From: CAZNUM01 sp964539305
Lineage (GTDB): Bacteria > Fidelibacterota > Marinisomatia > Marinisomatales > TCS55
Assembly: GCA_964539305.1 (NCBI GenBank)
Contig: CAZIIM010000015.1
Span: forward strand, 1 to 41,309
Direction of reading: 5' to 3'
Length of the DNA: 41,309 bases
Shown: in pieces, positions 8,243-16,970 of the stretch
Layout of the letters: each line of letters begins with the position of its first letter
How positions within the stretch are numbered: the first letter of the stretch is position 1
Notes under the pieces: generated by a model
Database searches by the model: none
Told to the model about the DNA's origin: nothing
Seen by the model: only the letters and a program-made list of their open reading frames with translations
Position numbers and translations under genes: made by a program

Positions 8243-8779
8243 TCAGCCTCCTTCCGGTCGGTCAAAACCTTTTCGTTGCGGCTTGGCAGGCAGGTTCAAA
8301 ACTTCATTGCTGAAAAAATCCGATATATGGTGCACAATATTCACCAGGGAAACCAGCCCTACCGGTTTCTTTTCATCATCCACTAAGGGAACATGCCGGA
8401 AACCGCCTACATACATTTTATTCAAAGCATAGACAATGGGGTCATCCATTTTCAGGTATTCCGGATCCGGCGTCATGTAGGTATCCACAATTTCCTTATC
8501 CAGGTCCAACCCGCGGCCGGTAATCTTCAGCAGAATATCCCTTTCCGTCAAAATACCTGCCAGTTTCCCCTGATCCTCTATCAACACGCAACCAAGGGAT
8601 TCAATTTGCAATTGCTTTACTGCTTTTTTAATCGAAGTTCCCACCGGTAATACAATCGGAGCCGGTAATTCCAGTTCCGATAAAGGTTCGTGTAGCGTAA
8701 CCCCTTCATGCATACCTGGAGATTCTTCCCGTTCCAGCTCATCCATCCGAGCCATTTCATCATCAAATTGATTAGCCAT
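8243..8779 (-). CDS. CBS-domain pair protein
   Basis: A 178-residue protein made of an acidic N-terminal segment (about 40 residues) and two CBS domains at roughly residues 45-95 and 108-160. The motifs LAGILTERDILLKI and PVGLVSLVNIVHHI mark the two repeats. CBS pairs usually bind adenosyl ligands and act as energy or redox sensors. No catalytic domain is attached, so it probably regulates a partner in trans. Neighbours (secreted subtilase upstream, lipoprotein downstream) do not reveal the partner. Confidence 0.85.
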   Translation of the reverse strand: MANQFDDEMARMDELEREESPGMHEGVTLHEPLSELELPAPIVLPVGTSIKKAVKQLQIESLGCVLIEDQGKLAGILTERDILLKITGRGLDLDKEIVDTYMTPDPEYLKMDDPIVYALNKMYVGGFRHVPLVDDEKKPVGLVSLVNIVHHISDFFSNEVLNLPAKPQRKGFDRPEGG

Positions 8780-8822
8780 GATCCTTACCTCATTCGATTA
8801 ATTTTTCTGAAAAAACAAACCC

Positions 8823-10475
8823 CTACTTCAAGTAGGTAATTTTTTTCATTTCCGACTTCCCATCCCAGCTGAACCGCACAAAATAGATACCGGAAGGATG
8901 TCCGGAGGCCTCCCATGTGAAAAGATGATTTCCAGATTCAAGAGAGCCGTGATAAAGTGTCACCACCGGTTGACCCAGGATATTAAAAATATCCAAAGAT
9001 GATTCTGTGGAACGACCCACATTGACGGTGATAGTGACAGCTGAATTAAAGGGGTTGGGATAGGTTTTGGAAATGGCGAATTCGTCGGGTGTGAAAGGTT
9101 CATCCTCCACGCCGGTGGTAAAGGCATCGTAATTAATGGCGGCCCACAGGTTCGCAATGCCCCAGCCGTAGGTATTATTCGGTCGCAACCACTGGGAGGC
9201 GGTCATCATAAGAGCTTCCCGAACCATCATGGGTGTCCAGTCCGGGTGGGCACTGAGCAGGACAGCGGCCGCTCCAGCCACTAAGGGTGTGGAAAGAGAG
9301 GTTCCGCTCACGGCGGCATAGCCCGCCTTACCGCCAGGGGCTGCACAGGCAGTCTGAACCCCCCGGGCACAGACTTCCGGTTTGATCCGGCCATCGTAAG
9401 AAGGACCGCGGGAGCTGAAAACAGCAATAGAGCCGTTTCGATCAACTGCCCCTACCGCGATGACAGAATCAGCGTCTGCCGGCGCAATGATGTGCTTCCA
9501 GGGAGAATTATTTTCATTTCCGGCGGCTGTGACACACACCATACCGAGACCGACGGCAATATCCACCGCTTTGGTGGTGACGGCCGTATTCCCGTCCATA
9601 TCCTGAAAGGTATACCAGTCCAGGTAGCCCAGTGAAGTGGACACCACATCGGCTCCCAGGGATTCCCCCCATTCCAGACCGGCCACATAATCGTCCTCCT
9701 CTTGCTGGATTTCCTCGTGCACCCGCTCTGTTTTGGCGAGAAGGAATTCAGCTTTAAACGCTGGACCTATTAACTTTCCCGGAACATTGGCCCCTAACGT
9801 GGAAAACGTAAAAGTGCCATGATCGTGCTGATCAATGGAATCCTGCCCCGCTTCATTCATGACGACCGTATCCCGGTTGATAAAATCATACTGGGCGATA
9901 ATTGTAAGGGAATCAAAGGCTTCATGGGGCGTGTAAAACCCCGTGTCCATGATTAACACCCGGACGCCTTGGCCAAAGAAGCCAGCATCGTGGGCCTGAT
10001 CGACGTGGATCTGCGCAATCTGCTCCTGCGCATAACCGTAATCCAGTTGCGATTGTAACGATTTTGCTGCCCGGGGCGGGGTTTGCCCTTTCTTTGGCAA
10101 CGGTTGCCGGTAAACCCGAACCGGTTCAACCGCTTTAACAAACGGCAAGCCCCTGATCTGATCCCTTTGTTCCGGTGTTGCGCTCACGGAAATTGCATTC
10201 AGCCACTTGCTACGGTTCCAGAGATCAGCCCCTGCACTCACAACCGCCTGAACATAAGATTCATTGACGGGAATATCGTACCACGTGGGCCCGGATAGGC
10301 CAACCTTTTGACGCCGTTGTCGCACCCGGGAGGGTAAAACGAGTGCCTGCTGTCTGGCCAGCACATGGGATGAAGTTCCCTTATCCCGGAAATACACCCA
10401 GACGCGCTCAGGTCTCTCACCGGGGGAGTCATGGAATTTGTTCCCCTGGGCCACTGCCAGACCCAGGAATAACAA
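8823..10475 (-). CDS. Secreted subtilisin-family (S8) serine protease with C-terminal sorting domain
   Basis: Secreted protease with a signal peptide, an inhibitor-type propeptide (about residues 20-125), a catalytic domain and a sorting tail. The triad is Asp177 (LIMDTGF), His219 (DHGTFTF) and Ser393 (SGTSLSTP), with oxyanion Asn320 (AAGNENN). After the catalytic domain a segment beginning YPNPFNSAVTITV and ending SGIYFVRF...K matches the C-terminal domain of type IX-secreted FCB proteins. The coordinates use the nearest conventional start, a TTG at 10475, but this gives a signal peptide without a basic N terminus. The frame is open further back to a stop at 10515-10517. A complete signal (RRLFQPLTIGLLFLGLAVAQ) is encoded directly after an ATA at 10508-10506, which has a GGTGA six bases upstream. 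The true start may therefore be that ATA. Confidence 0.9.
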   Translation of the reverse strand: MLFLGLAVAQGNKFHDSPGERPERVWVYFRDKGTSSHVLARQQALVLPSRVRQRRQKVGLSGPTWYDIPVNESYVQAVVSAGADLWNRSKWLNAISVSATPEQRDQIRGLPFVKAVEPVRVYRQPLPKKGQTPPRAAKSLQSQLDYGYAQEQIAQIHVDQAHDAGFFGQGVRVLIMDTGFYTPHEAFDSLTIIAQYDFINRDTVVMNEAGQDSIDQHDHGTFTFSTLGANVPGKLIGPAFKAEFLLAKTERVHEEIQQEEDDYVAGLEWGESLGADVVSTSLGYLDWYTFQDMDGNTAVTTKAVDIAVGLGMVCVTAAGNENNSPWKHIIAPADADSVIAVGAVDRNGSIAVFSSRGPSYDGRIKPEVCARGVQTACAAPGGKAGYAAVSGTSLSTPLVAGAAAVLLSAHPDWTPMMVREALMMTASQWLRPNNTYGWGIANLWAAINYDAFTTGVEDEPFTPDEFAISKTYPNPFNSAVTITVNVGRSTESSLDIFNILGQPVVTLYHGSLESGNHLFTWEASGHPSGIYFVRFSWDGKSEMKKITYLK

Positions 10476-10500
10476 TCCGATGGTCAGGGGCTGGAAAAGT

Positions 10501-11772
10501 CTACGTATTGTTCTTCACCCACTCGGTCGTGACCGATTTCGGACGGGTAATGGGAATACCCAACGCCCGGTTTATCACCATCTGAGAAATCATGCCCATG
10601 GCCCGCGAGATACTGAATAACACGGTGTAGTATTGAAATTCAGTCATGCCGTAGTAATACAGAAGTGAACCGGAGGCAGCATCCACATTGGGCCAGGGGT
10701 TTTTGGCTTTCCCCTGTTTCTGCAGGACAGGCGGTACCACTTCAAACAACCGCTCCACGATGGAAAAGACATCATCATCCTGAATATGATCTTTTCCAAA
10801 CTGGACGAACGCAGTGAAGCGCGGGTCGGGACAGCGGAGGACCGCATGGCCATATCCGGGAATCACCCGTCCGCTGTTGAGCCAGTCCCAGCAGTATTGT
10901 TCCATCGCTTTATTATCAGGAACACCTTTGAAATGATCCCGGATTCCGAGAACGAATTTCAGACATTCCTGGTTTGCCAGCCCGTGGAGAGGTCCTGCCA
11001 GGCCATTTAAACCGGCGGAGACGGCATAATAGGGAGAGGAAAGAGCTGACGCCACCGTCAGGGCGCTGAAAGCACTCACATTCCCCCCTTCATGATCGCA
11101 ATGCAGCATCAGGTACAACCGCATGAGCTTTTTGAAATCACCGCTGCTATCCTCGATTCCCAGCATATGGACGAAATTCCCTGCCCAGTCCAGCGATGCA
11201 TCCGGTTCGATCCGGGGTCCTTTATCAAACCGCAGGCGGTAAATCCCGGCTGCGATCCCGGGTAGGCGGGCCAGCAGGCGTAATCCATCCTCCAGAACCC
11301 ATTTCCAGTATTCTGTTTTGGGAATCCCCGATTCATATTTTTTAGCAAAGAGGCTCTCAGCCTGCATCGTCAGAATAGCCGTGTCCAGCATCGCCATGGG
11401 ATGGGAATTCCGGGGCATGGCTTCCAAAACATCCCAGATGTAGGAAGGAACGGTCCGGTATTCAGCCAGTTGATCCTGCAAATCGGCCAATTCACCCTTT
11501 TCCGGTAAACTTCCGGTCAGTAAAAGGATGAAAACCTCCTCCGGGAGAATATGGGTAATCTCCAGCAAAGGGTATCCACGAATGATTAATCCCTTATCCG
11601 GGTCGACAGCGGAGGTGTCACAAACCAGTCCTTTAATCCCCCGCATTCCCCCATAAATCTGAGACACAGACACATCACTGACTTTAATGTGTCCCTTCTC
11701 CTTTACAACGGAGCGTACGTCTTCCTGCCATTGTGGAATCAATCGCTCCAGTTTCTGCTGTAACAACCCCAT
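10501..11772 (-). CDS. gltA: Citrate synthase, mitochondrial (eukaryotic) type
   Basis: Condenses acetyl-CoA and oxaloacetate to citrate. It resembles the eukaryotic mitochondrial enzyme rather than the usual bacterial types: NGLAGPLHGLANQE contains catalytic His263, RVIPGYGHAVLR contains His309, and KNPWPNVDAASG contains Asp364. The N-terminal segment and the C-terminal run through SRAMGMISQMV also follow the mitochondrial pattern. At 423 residues it lacks a presequence. It sits between the malic enzyme gene (68 bases upstream) and the secreted protease, whose signal-peptide reading overlaps its last codons. Bacterial homologues of this type are known in FCB and some other phyla, so transfer from a eukaryote need not be invoked. 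Confidence 0.94.
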   Translation of the reverse strand: MGLLQQKLERLIPQWQEDVRSVVKEKGHIKVSDVSVSQIYGGMRGIKGLVCDTSAVDPDKGLIIRGYPLLEITHILPEEVFILLLTGSLPEKGELADLQDQLAEYRTVPSYIWDVLEAMPRNSHPMAMLDTAILTMQAESLFAKKYESGIPKTEYWKWVLEDGLRLLARLPGIAAGIYRLRFDKGPRIEPDASLDWAGNFVHMLGIEDSSGDFKKLMRLYLMLHCDHEGGNVSAFSALTVASALSSPYYAVSAGLNGLAGPLHGLANQECLKFVLGIRDHFKGVPDNKAMEQYCWDWLNSGRVIPGYGHAVLRCPDPRFTAFVQFGKDHIQDDDVFSIVERLFEVVPPVLQKQGKAKNPWPNVDAASGSLLYYYGMTEFQYYTVLFSISRAMGMISQMVINRALGIPITRPKSVTTEWVKNNT

Positions 11773-11839
11773 GTTACACCACCTTTCTAATCACTGTTAG
11801 TATGATGTTGATTCCATTCAAATTTTGTACCGCAAAACA

Positions 11840-14098
11840 TTACCGTTTTCTCGTCTGAGCATCCAGAGCAGTAATGGCTGCCATGTGGACAATATCTTCC
11901 ACGGTGCTGGTCCCGAATTGTAATAAATTCACCGGTTTGGAAAAGCCCATCAAGACCGGACCGATGGCAGTGGCATTCGCCAGTTTGGCCAACAGTTTAT
12001 AGGCAATATTCCCGGCGGTCAGATCGGGGAAAATGAGCACATTGGCTTCCTTCTGCAGGACGGAAAAAGGATACTGTTCCTGCAGCAGCTCTGTACTGAC
12101 GGCCACATCCCCATGCATTTCCCCATCCACCACAATATCCGGTCGCATTTTTTTAATCAAATTAACAGCCATTTTCACTTTTTGGGCTTTCGTATGCTTC
12201 ACACTGCCGAAATTACTAAAACTTAGTAATGCGACCCGTGGTTCGATCCGGAACTGTTTTACTTTATCGGCTGTCAGGATAGCAATTTCGGCCAGGACTT
12301 CCGCATCGGGATCAATATTAACGGTCACATCCGCCAGAATTTTGATTTTGTTCTTGAACACCAGTAAAAACATACCCGCCACATGTTTTACTCCCTCATC
12401 CAGATCAATGATTTGAAGGGCAGGACGGATGGTGTCAGGATAATGTTGTGAAATACCCGAAACCAACCCATCGGCATCACCGGCGCGCACCATCATGGAC
12501 GCAAAATAATTGGGACGGTTGATTTCCATTTCTGCCCGATGGTACGTCATGCCCTTCCGCTGGCGCAGACGGTAAAGTTCCTCGATATATTTCCCCCGAT
12601 TTTTACTGGTAGTCGGATCAATCATTTCCACACCGTCCAGGTTGACGTCCAGCCATTTGGCCTCCGCCCGAATTTTTTCCACGTCCCCTAATAAAATAGG
12701 TTTAACAATATCCCGGCTCACCAGTTGATAACTGGCCCGGATAATCGAATCGCAATCTCCTTCCGGAAAAACGATCCTTTGAGGTTCACTCCGGGCAATG
12801 TGGATGATTTCACGAATCAGCTCCCTGCTTTTCCCTAGTCGTGACTCCAGCTGATCTTCGTAGGTATCAAGATTGACCTTTTTCCGCGCCACGCCCGATT
12901 CCATGGCACTCTTGGCAACGGCAGAAGCAACCCGGGTCAGGACACGGGGATCCATGGGTTTCGGAATGATGTAATCCCGGCCGAATTGAATCCGATCCTT
13001 TTTATAGATCCGGGCAATTTCATCCGGTACATCCTCCCGGGCCAACTGGGCCAGGGCTTCGGAGGCGGCAATCCGCATTTCATCATTAATTTTGGTGGCA
13101 TTGACATCCAGGGCGCCCCTGAAAATGAAGGGAAACCCGAGGACATTATTCACCTGGTTCGGATAATCCGAGCGACCGGTGGCTACAATTACATCCTTCC
13201 GGGCGGCCCGAGCTTCCGGATAGCTGATTTCAGGATCCGGATTCGCCAGGGCAAATACAATCGGGTCCTTTGCCATGGATCGGACCATCTTCTTGGTGAC
13301 CAGCCCCGCAATGGAAAGTCCCACAAAAACATCCGCCCCCACCAGAGCCTCTTCCAGGGTCCGCAGTTTGGTGTCATTGGCAAACTTTGCCTTGTACTTG
13401 TTCATGCTCTCTTTACGGCCTTTATAGATCACCCCTTTGCTGTCGCAAATAATAATATTTTCTTTTTTGATTCCGAAATTGAGGTAATGCTTGGCACACG
13501 ACAAGGCAGCGGCACCGGCGCCGCTAATGACTAACCGGATATCTTCCATCCGTTTCCCCACCAGGCTGACAGCATTGATGAGACCGGCGGCCGAGATGAT
13601 GGCTGTCCCGTGCTGGTCATCATGAAAAACAGGGATATTCATTTCCGCTACGAGGCGTTCTTCAATTTCAAAACATTCCGGCGCCTTAATATCCTCCAGA
13701 TTGATACCACCAAAGGTCGGTTCCAACAGTTTAACGGCATGGACGAATTCATCCACGTCAGTGGTGTCTAGCTCAATATCAAAAACATCGATATCAGAGA
13801 ACCGTTTAAACAGAACACTTTTCCCTTCCATCACCGGTTTTCCGGCCAGGGGTCCGATATTCCCGAGCCCTAAGACGGCAGTCCCGTTGGTAATGACGGC
13901 CACCAGATTTCCCCGGGCGGTATATTTTGCTGCAGCCGACGGATCTTTGGCAATCGCCAGGCAGGGTTCTGCCACTCCCGGAGTATAGGCTAAGGATAAA
14001 TCCTGCTGAGTGACGGTCGGCTTGGTCGCTACAATTTCAATTTTCCCCGGACGGCCGCGCTCATGGTAATCAAGCGCCTGCTTTTTCGTGATCATCAT
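11840..14098 (-). CDS. maeB: NADP-dependent malic enzyme with phosphotransacetylase-like domain
   Basis: Oxidatively decarboxylates malate to pyruvate. Residues 1 to about 410 are the malic enzyme domain: AYTPGVAEPC, the Lys-containing GNIGPLAGKPVMEGK, VFHDDQHGTAIISAAG and the dinucleotide motif VISGAGAAALS. Residues about 425-752 are a phosphate-acetyltransferase-like domain (FPEGDCDSIIRAS, MGFSKPVNLLQFG), as in MaeB of E. coli, where it binds acetyl-CoA as a regulatory ligand rather than acting as a transacetylase. At 752 residues the length is normal. Two adjacent ATG codons begin the frame. It lies just upstream of citrate synthase, a pairing that fits control at the acetyl-CoA/oxaloacetate node. 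Confidence 0.94.
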   Translation of the reverse strand: MMITKKQALDYHERGRPGKIEIVATKPTVTQQDLSLAYTPGVAEPCLAIAKDPSAAAKYTARGNLVAVITNGTAVLGLGNIGPLAGKPVMEGKSVLFKRFSDIDVFDIELDTTDVDEFVHAVKLLEPTFGGINLEDIKAPECFEIEERLVAEMNIPVFHDDQHGTAIISAAGLINAVSLVGKRMEDIRLVISGAGAAALSCAKHYLNFGIKKENIIICDSKGVIYKGRKESMNKYKAKFANDTKLRTLEEALVGADVFVGLSIAGLVTKKMVRSMAKDPIVFALANPDPEISYPEARAARKDVIVATGRSDYPNQVNNVLGFPFIFRGALDVNATKINDEMRIAASEALAQLAREDVPDEIARIYKKDRIQFGRDYIIPKPMDPRVLTRVASAVAKSAMESGVARKKVNLDTYEDQLESRLGKSRELIREIIHIARSEPQRIVFPEGDCDSIIRASYQLVSRDIVKPILLGDVEKIRAEAKWLDVNLDGVEMIDPTTSKNRGKYIEELYRLRQRKGMTYHRAEMEINRPNYFASMMVRAGDADGLVSGISQHYPDTIRPALQIIDLDEGVKHVAGMFLLVFKNKIKILADVTVNIDPDAEVLAEIAILTADKVKQFRIEPRVALLSFSNFGSVKHTKAQKVKMAVNLIKKMRPDIVVDGEMHGDVAVSTELLQEQYPFSVLQKEANVLIFPDLTAGNIAYKLLAKLANATAIGPVLMGFSKPVNLLQFGTSTVEDIVHMAAITALDAQTRKR

Positions 14099-14202
14099 TT
14101 CCTCTAATCAAACTACTTTAATAAAATCAACAGATTGAATTTACAGGAAAAGAAGGTATCGAAACAGAACAACGACCCGGATTGTCTAATAATTGACACC
14201 TG

Positions 14203-14220
14203 AGCCGGCTTGGACCGGCT
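14203..14220. repeat. Short perfect inverted repeat downstream of the nucleotidyltransferase gene
   Basis: AGCCGG and CCGGCT flank a six-base loop, about 26 bases after the stop of the minus-strand gene at 14246. It could be part of a termination or RNA-processing signal, but no T run follows on either strand, so I do not call it an intrinsic terminator. Confidence 0.3.
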
Positions 14221-14245
14221 TACGAGAGGCTAATGTTCAGAGGTC

Positions 14246-14977
14246 TTATGAATTAAAGGCGGGGGATTGGACCAGTTCCTGTGCTTTTTTCAGGTCCTCG
14301 ATGAAGTCAATTTCAATACAGGGTAGATCGGAAACGTCCGTATAATGGACGGGATGCTGGCTTAGGAGGGGGTGGATGGCGGCTTCAAAATAATCGGAGG
14401 TACCACCGCCGTCGATTAAATGGTCCAGCGATTTGAAAAATTCCACCACAAAATCGGAAGAAAAGCGTGCCAGACCCAGAAATTCCCCCAAAGCATTTTC
14501 CTCTATCAGTTCTTTTCCGATTGCCACGATTCGCCTGTTTTCGCCTTCAATCACTTTCACTTCTTCCCGACCACAGGTTTTGATTTCCACCGCCATGGTG
14601 GAAGGGTCATCTGAACCCAGGATGCGACTCAACACTTCGGAGGGATAGAGGACGTCCCCGTTCATCAGGAGTAATTCTTTATGGTCTACCGCTTCCCGGC
14701 ATAAATGGAGCGAATAAGCTGTATTGGTCTCAAAGAAATGTTCATTCATGATGAATTGAAAATGAAGATTCGGGAAAGCAGTTTTCAAATGATCCATAAT
14801 TTGATCACGGTGGTAGCCTACAACCACGATAATGTCATCAATTTCCCCTGCTTCCAGTGCTCGAAGCTGGTAATCAATGATCGCCTGCTCCCCAACCTTT
14901 AGAAGACATTTGGGTGTCTCGTAAGTAAGAGGGTATAAACGGCGGGAAACACCAGCAGCTAGAATGAGCGCTTTCAT
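14246..14977 (-). CDS. Sugar-phosphate or phosphocholine nucleotidyltransferase
   Basis: Nucleotidyltransferase with the NTP-binding signature LILAAGVSRRLYPLT at residues 4-18 and the lysine of PKCLLKVG at about 23-30. The metal aspartate is in LLMNGDVLYP. Glycine-tyrosine segment VVVGYHRDQI and the 243-residue length resemble LicC-type phosphocholine cytidylyltransferases and short glucose-1-phosphate transferases. There is no left-handed β-helix tail, so it is not a GlmU- or GlgC-like enzyme. The substrate cannot be set from the sequence. No choline kinase or glycan cluster is adjacent; the next upstream gene is a MATE exporter. Confidence 0.8.
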   Translation of the reverse strand: MKALILAAGVSRRLYPLTYETPKCLLKVGEQAIIDYQLRALEAGEIDDIIVVVGYHRDQIMDHLKTAFPNLHFQFIMNEHFFETNTAYSLHLCREAVDHKELLLMNGDVLYPSEVLSRILGSDDPSTMAVEIKTCGREEVKVIEGENRRIVAIGKELIEENALGEFLGLARFSSDFVVEFFKSLDHLIDGGGTSDYFEAAIHPLLSQHPVHYTDVSDLPCIEIDFIEDLKKAQELVQSPAFNS

Positions 14978-15067
14978 CGGCGGTTAAATTAAGGCTGCTT
15001 TTTTATCCGAAGGAAAGAAAAAGCATTAACGAAAACTTCCCGTTCTAATCCTGGAATCGAAAAAAAA

Positions 15068-16411
15068 TTAAGTGAGAATGATTTTATGGAAGGCCGATTT
15101 CAGCCAAATAATGGAGACAGTAACCGAAATAACCGTCGAGATCATCATGGCGTACCAGACCCAGTGGACCGGTTTGTGAAGGACCATGGTGAAGAAGATC
15201 GCCAGGGGGGCTGACACCAGTAAAATCCGGATGGAAGTAATGACCAGCAGGGGAAGACCTTTGCCGATACCCTGGAGAATCCGGCCCACGGACATACCAA
15301 TGGCGATCAAGGGGTAGACCAGAAGAATATACCGCAAATAAACCACGGCAAGAGACTGAATCATTTGTTCATCCGTGAACACGGCCACAATATTGGGAGC
15401 CGAAAAATAGAGGATTGAAGAAGAAACCACTGTAATCAGGAAGGATCGGGAGAGACCGTACTTCACGATGAATTTCATCTTTTCGATCTCATTGGCCCCG
15501 TAAAACATTCCCACAACGGTTGTCAGGGAAGCGGCGATGGCGATGATGGGTAAATGTATGATCATGTCCAGCCGGCCGCCCACCTGATAGGCTGCCACTG
15601 CATCGGTAGAATAAACCACAAGGATTCGGTTGAATACCAGCTGACCAAACGACATGATTATCATGGAAATGGAGGCTGGTAATCCGACCTGAATTATATC
15701 CTTGATAATATACCCGGAATAGGAAAAATCCCGCAACCGGAACCGGATATAGGTATGTTCCTTGACGAAAATCATATAGACAAAAATGAAAAAGACAATA
15801 ATCTGACTCAGGACCGTTGCGATGGCGGCCCCGGCAATTCCATATCCCAGCACAAAGATAAAAATCGGATCTAAAATAATATTTAAAATGGTTCCCAGAC
15901 CTGCGATCATCATGGGCATTTTCATATCGCCCTCTCCGGCCAGAATGGAACGGAAGGAAGAGGAGATAATAATAAAGGGAAGACCAAAACAAGTGATTTT
16001 CAGGTAAGCCCAGCTCAGAGGCAGAATTTCCTCTGTTGCCCCCAGTTTGCGTAAAATTGTTTTTCCAAAGAGCAGCCCGGTTGTTGTCAGAACAGCACTG
16101 ATGATTAAGCCCAGAAAGACGGCGTGTTCTGCACTGTTATCGGCATTCACTTTATCGCGGGCACCGATGAAACGGGCAATGGATGCGGTAACTCCGCTGC
16201 CCAATCCGAATGTCAGTCCTAAAATGAGGAAAAACAGGGGCATAATGAAAGCCACAGCTGCAATGGCATCCCCTCCAAGGCGACCAATAAAAATCATGTC
16301 CACAATCGTGTAGAGCGTTTGAATACCCATCCCCGCCATGATGGGGATGGCCAAAGTCCAAAGCGCTTTGGTGGGGTTATCTAAAAATGACTGGAGTCTC
16401 GATTTTTCCAT
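15068..16411 (-). CDS. MATE-family multidrug/metabolite exporter
   Basis: Polytopic inner-membrane antiporter of about 447 residues with twelve predicted hydrophobic segments in two related halves. The first half opens with PTKALWTLAIPIMAGMGIQT, and FIGRLGGDAIAAVAF follows, both typical of NorM/DinF-like MATE proteins. The middle segment GAAIATVLSQIIVFFIFVY is also characteristic. MATE proteins export cationic compounds using Na+ or H+ gradients. The specific cargo is unknown. It is preceded by a 121-base gap from the FmdB gene that could hold its promoter. Confidence 0.92.
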   Translation of the reverse strand: MEKSRLQSFLDNPTKALWTLAIPIMAGMGIQTLYTIVDMIFIGRLGGDAIAAVAFIMPLFFLILGLTFGLGSGVTASIARFIGARDKVNADNSAEHAVFLGLIISAVLTTTGLLFGKTILRKLGATEEILPLSWAYLKITCFGLPFIIISSSFRSILAGEGDMKMPMMIAGLGTILNIILDPIFIFVLGYGIAGAAIATVLSQIIVFFIFVYMIFVKEHTYIRFRLRDFSYSGYIIKDIIQVGLPASISMIIMSFGQLVFNRILVVYSTDAVAAYQVGGRLDMIIHLPIIAIAASLTTVVGMFYGANEIEKMKFIVKYGLSRSFLITVVSSSILYFSAPNIVAVFTDEQMIQSLAVVYLRYILLVYPLIAIGMSVGRILQGIGKGLPLLVITSIRILLVSAPLAIFFTMVLHKPVHWVWYAMMISTVISVTVSIIWLKSAFHKIILT

Positions 16412-16532
16412 AATTCAGGTAATAATAGGCGGTGAATTTAGATTTTAAATCGACACAATTGGAGGAATTATTCCTGAATTTATAAATTTCCCCGGGTGGT
16501 GCTGGTCCCCTACAACTGCAGGGTCAGGACGC

Positions 16533-16742
16533 TCATGTAAAGCCGGGATTAGTTCTACAGGCGTAATCTGACTGGGGAGTAACGGATGTTTTTAATGCAA
16601 TGCTGGGCGCTGAAAGCAGGCGATCCGCCTCTTTCGCTTTACAGTGGGGACACTGGATCTCGGAATCCGGAACCGTGCTGGAAGCAACCAGTTCCTCAAA
16701 TACTTTACCGCACTTCCGACAACGGTAATCGTACATGGGCAT
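16533..16742 (-). CDS. FmdB-type zinc-ribbon protein
   Basis: Small 69-residue protein with a single zinc ribbon: MYDYRCRKCGKVFEEL supplies the first CXXC pair (Cys7, Cys10) and IQCPHCKAK the second (Cys31, Cys34). This is the FmdB/CxxC_CxxC_SSSS family, named as a putative regulator but without an established molecular role. The tail is low-complexity and ends at a proline/threonine-rich stretch. It stands between the ECF sigma module and the MATE gene. Confidence 0.85.
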   Translation of the reverse strand: MPMYDYRCRKCGKVFEELVASSTVPDSEIQCPHCKAKEADRLLSAPSIALKTSVTPQSDYACRTNPGFT

Positions 16743-16865
16743 ACTTCAATTCTCCTGTCCTTTGAATAGGTGCATTGGGTTCAATCTGCAATGGGTTTAA
16801 TTCAATTCCTTTTTAATGGTTCCCGACGGTTTTTTGGTTTCCTCTACCTGAGGGTAAGTTTCTGC

Positions 16866-16958
16866 TCAAGTGGGGACTCCTGCTCTGGGAAGTAAAACAC
16901 GGTTAATGAGCCACCAACCGAAAAAGATTGCTACCGTTAGAATGAAATCAGTTAACAT
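16866..16958 (-). CDS. Probable 30-residue membrane peptide
   Basis: Short frame encoding a 30-residue peptide: TDFILTVAIFFGWWLIN forms one hydrophobic helix after Met-Leu, followed by a basic tail (RVLLPRAG). The ATG lies 12 bases after the stop of the DUF6132 gene and in the same reading frame. No strong Shine-Dalgarno site is visible, but several neighbours also lack one. The amino-acid pattern (helix then positive charges) is that of a real single-pass peptide rather than random translation. It may be a small subunit for the neighbouring membrane protein; function unknown. Confidence 0.4.
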   Translation of the reverse strand: MLTDFILTVAIFFGWWLINRVLLPRAGVPT

Positions 16959-16970
16959 GGAAAAACATGG

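Noticed and set aside
12986..13534. 182-codon plus-strand frame inside malic enzyme
   Set aside because: Antisense to the conserved NAD-binding region of maeB and without family features.
11840..14098. Malic enzyme/phosphotransacetylase as a novel fusion
   Set aside because: This is the standard MaeB architecture found in many bacteria.
14203..14220. Intrinsic terminator for the nucleotidyltransferase gene
   Set aside because: The stem is perfect but no T run follows on either strand; kept only as an inverted repeat.
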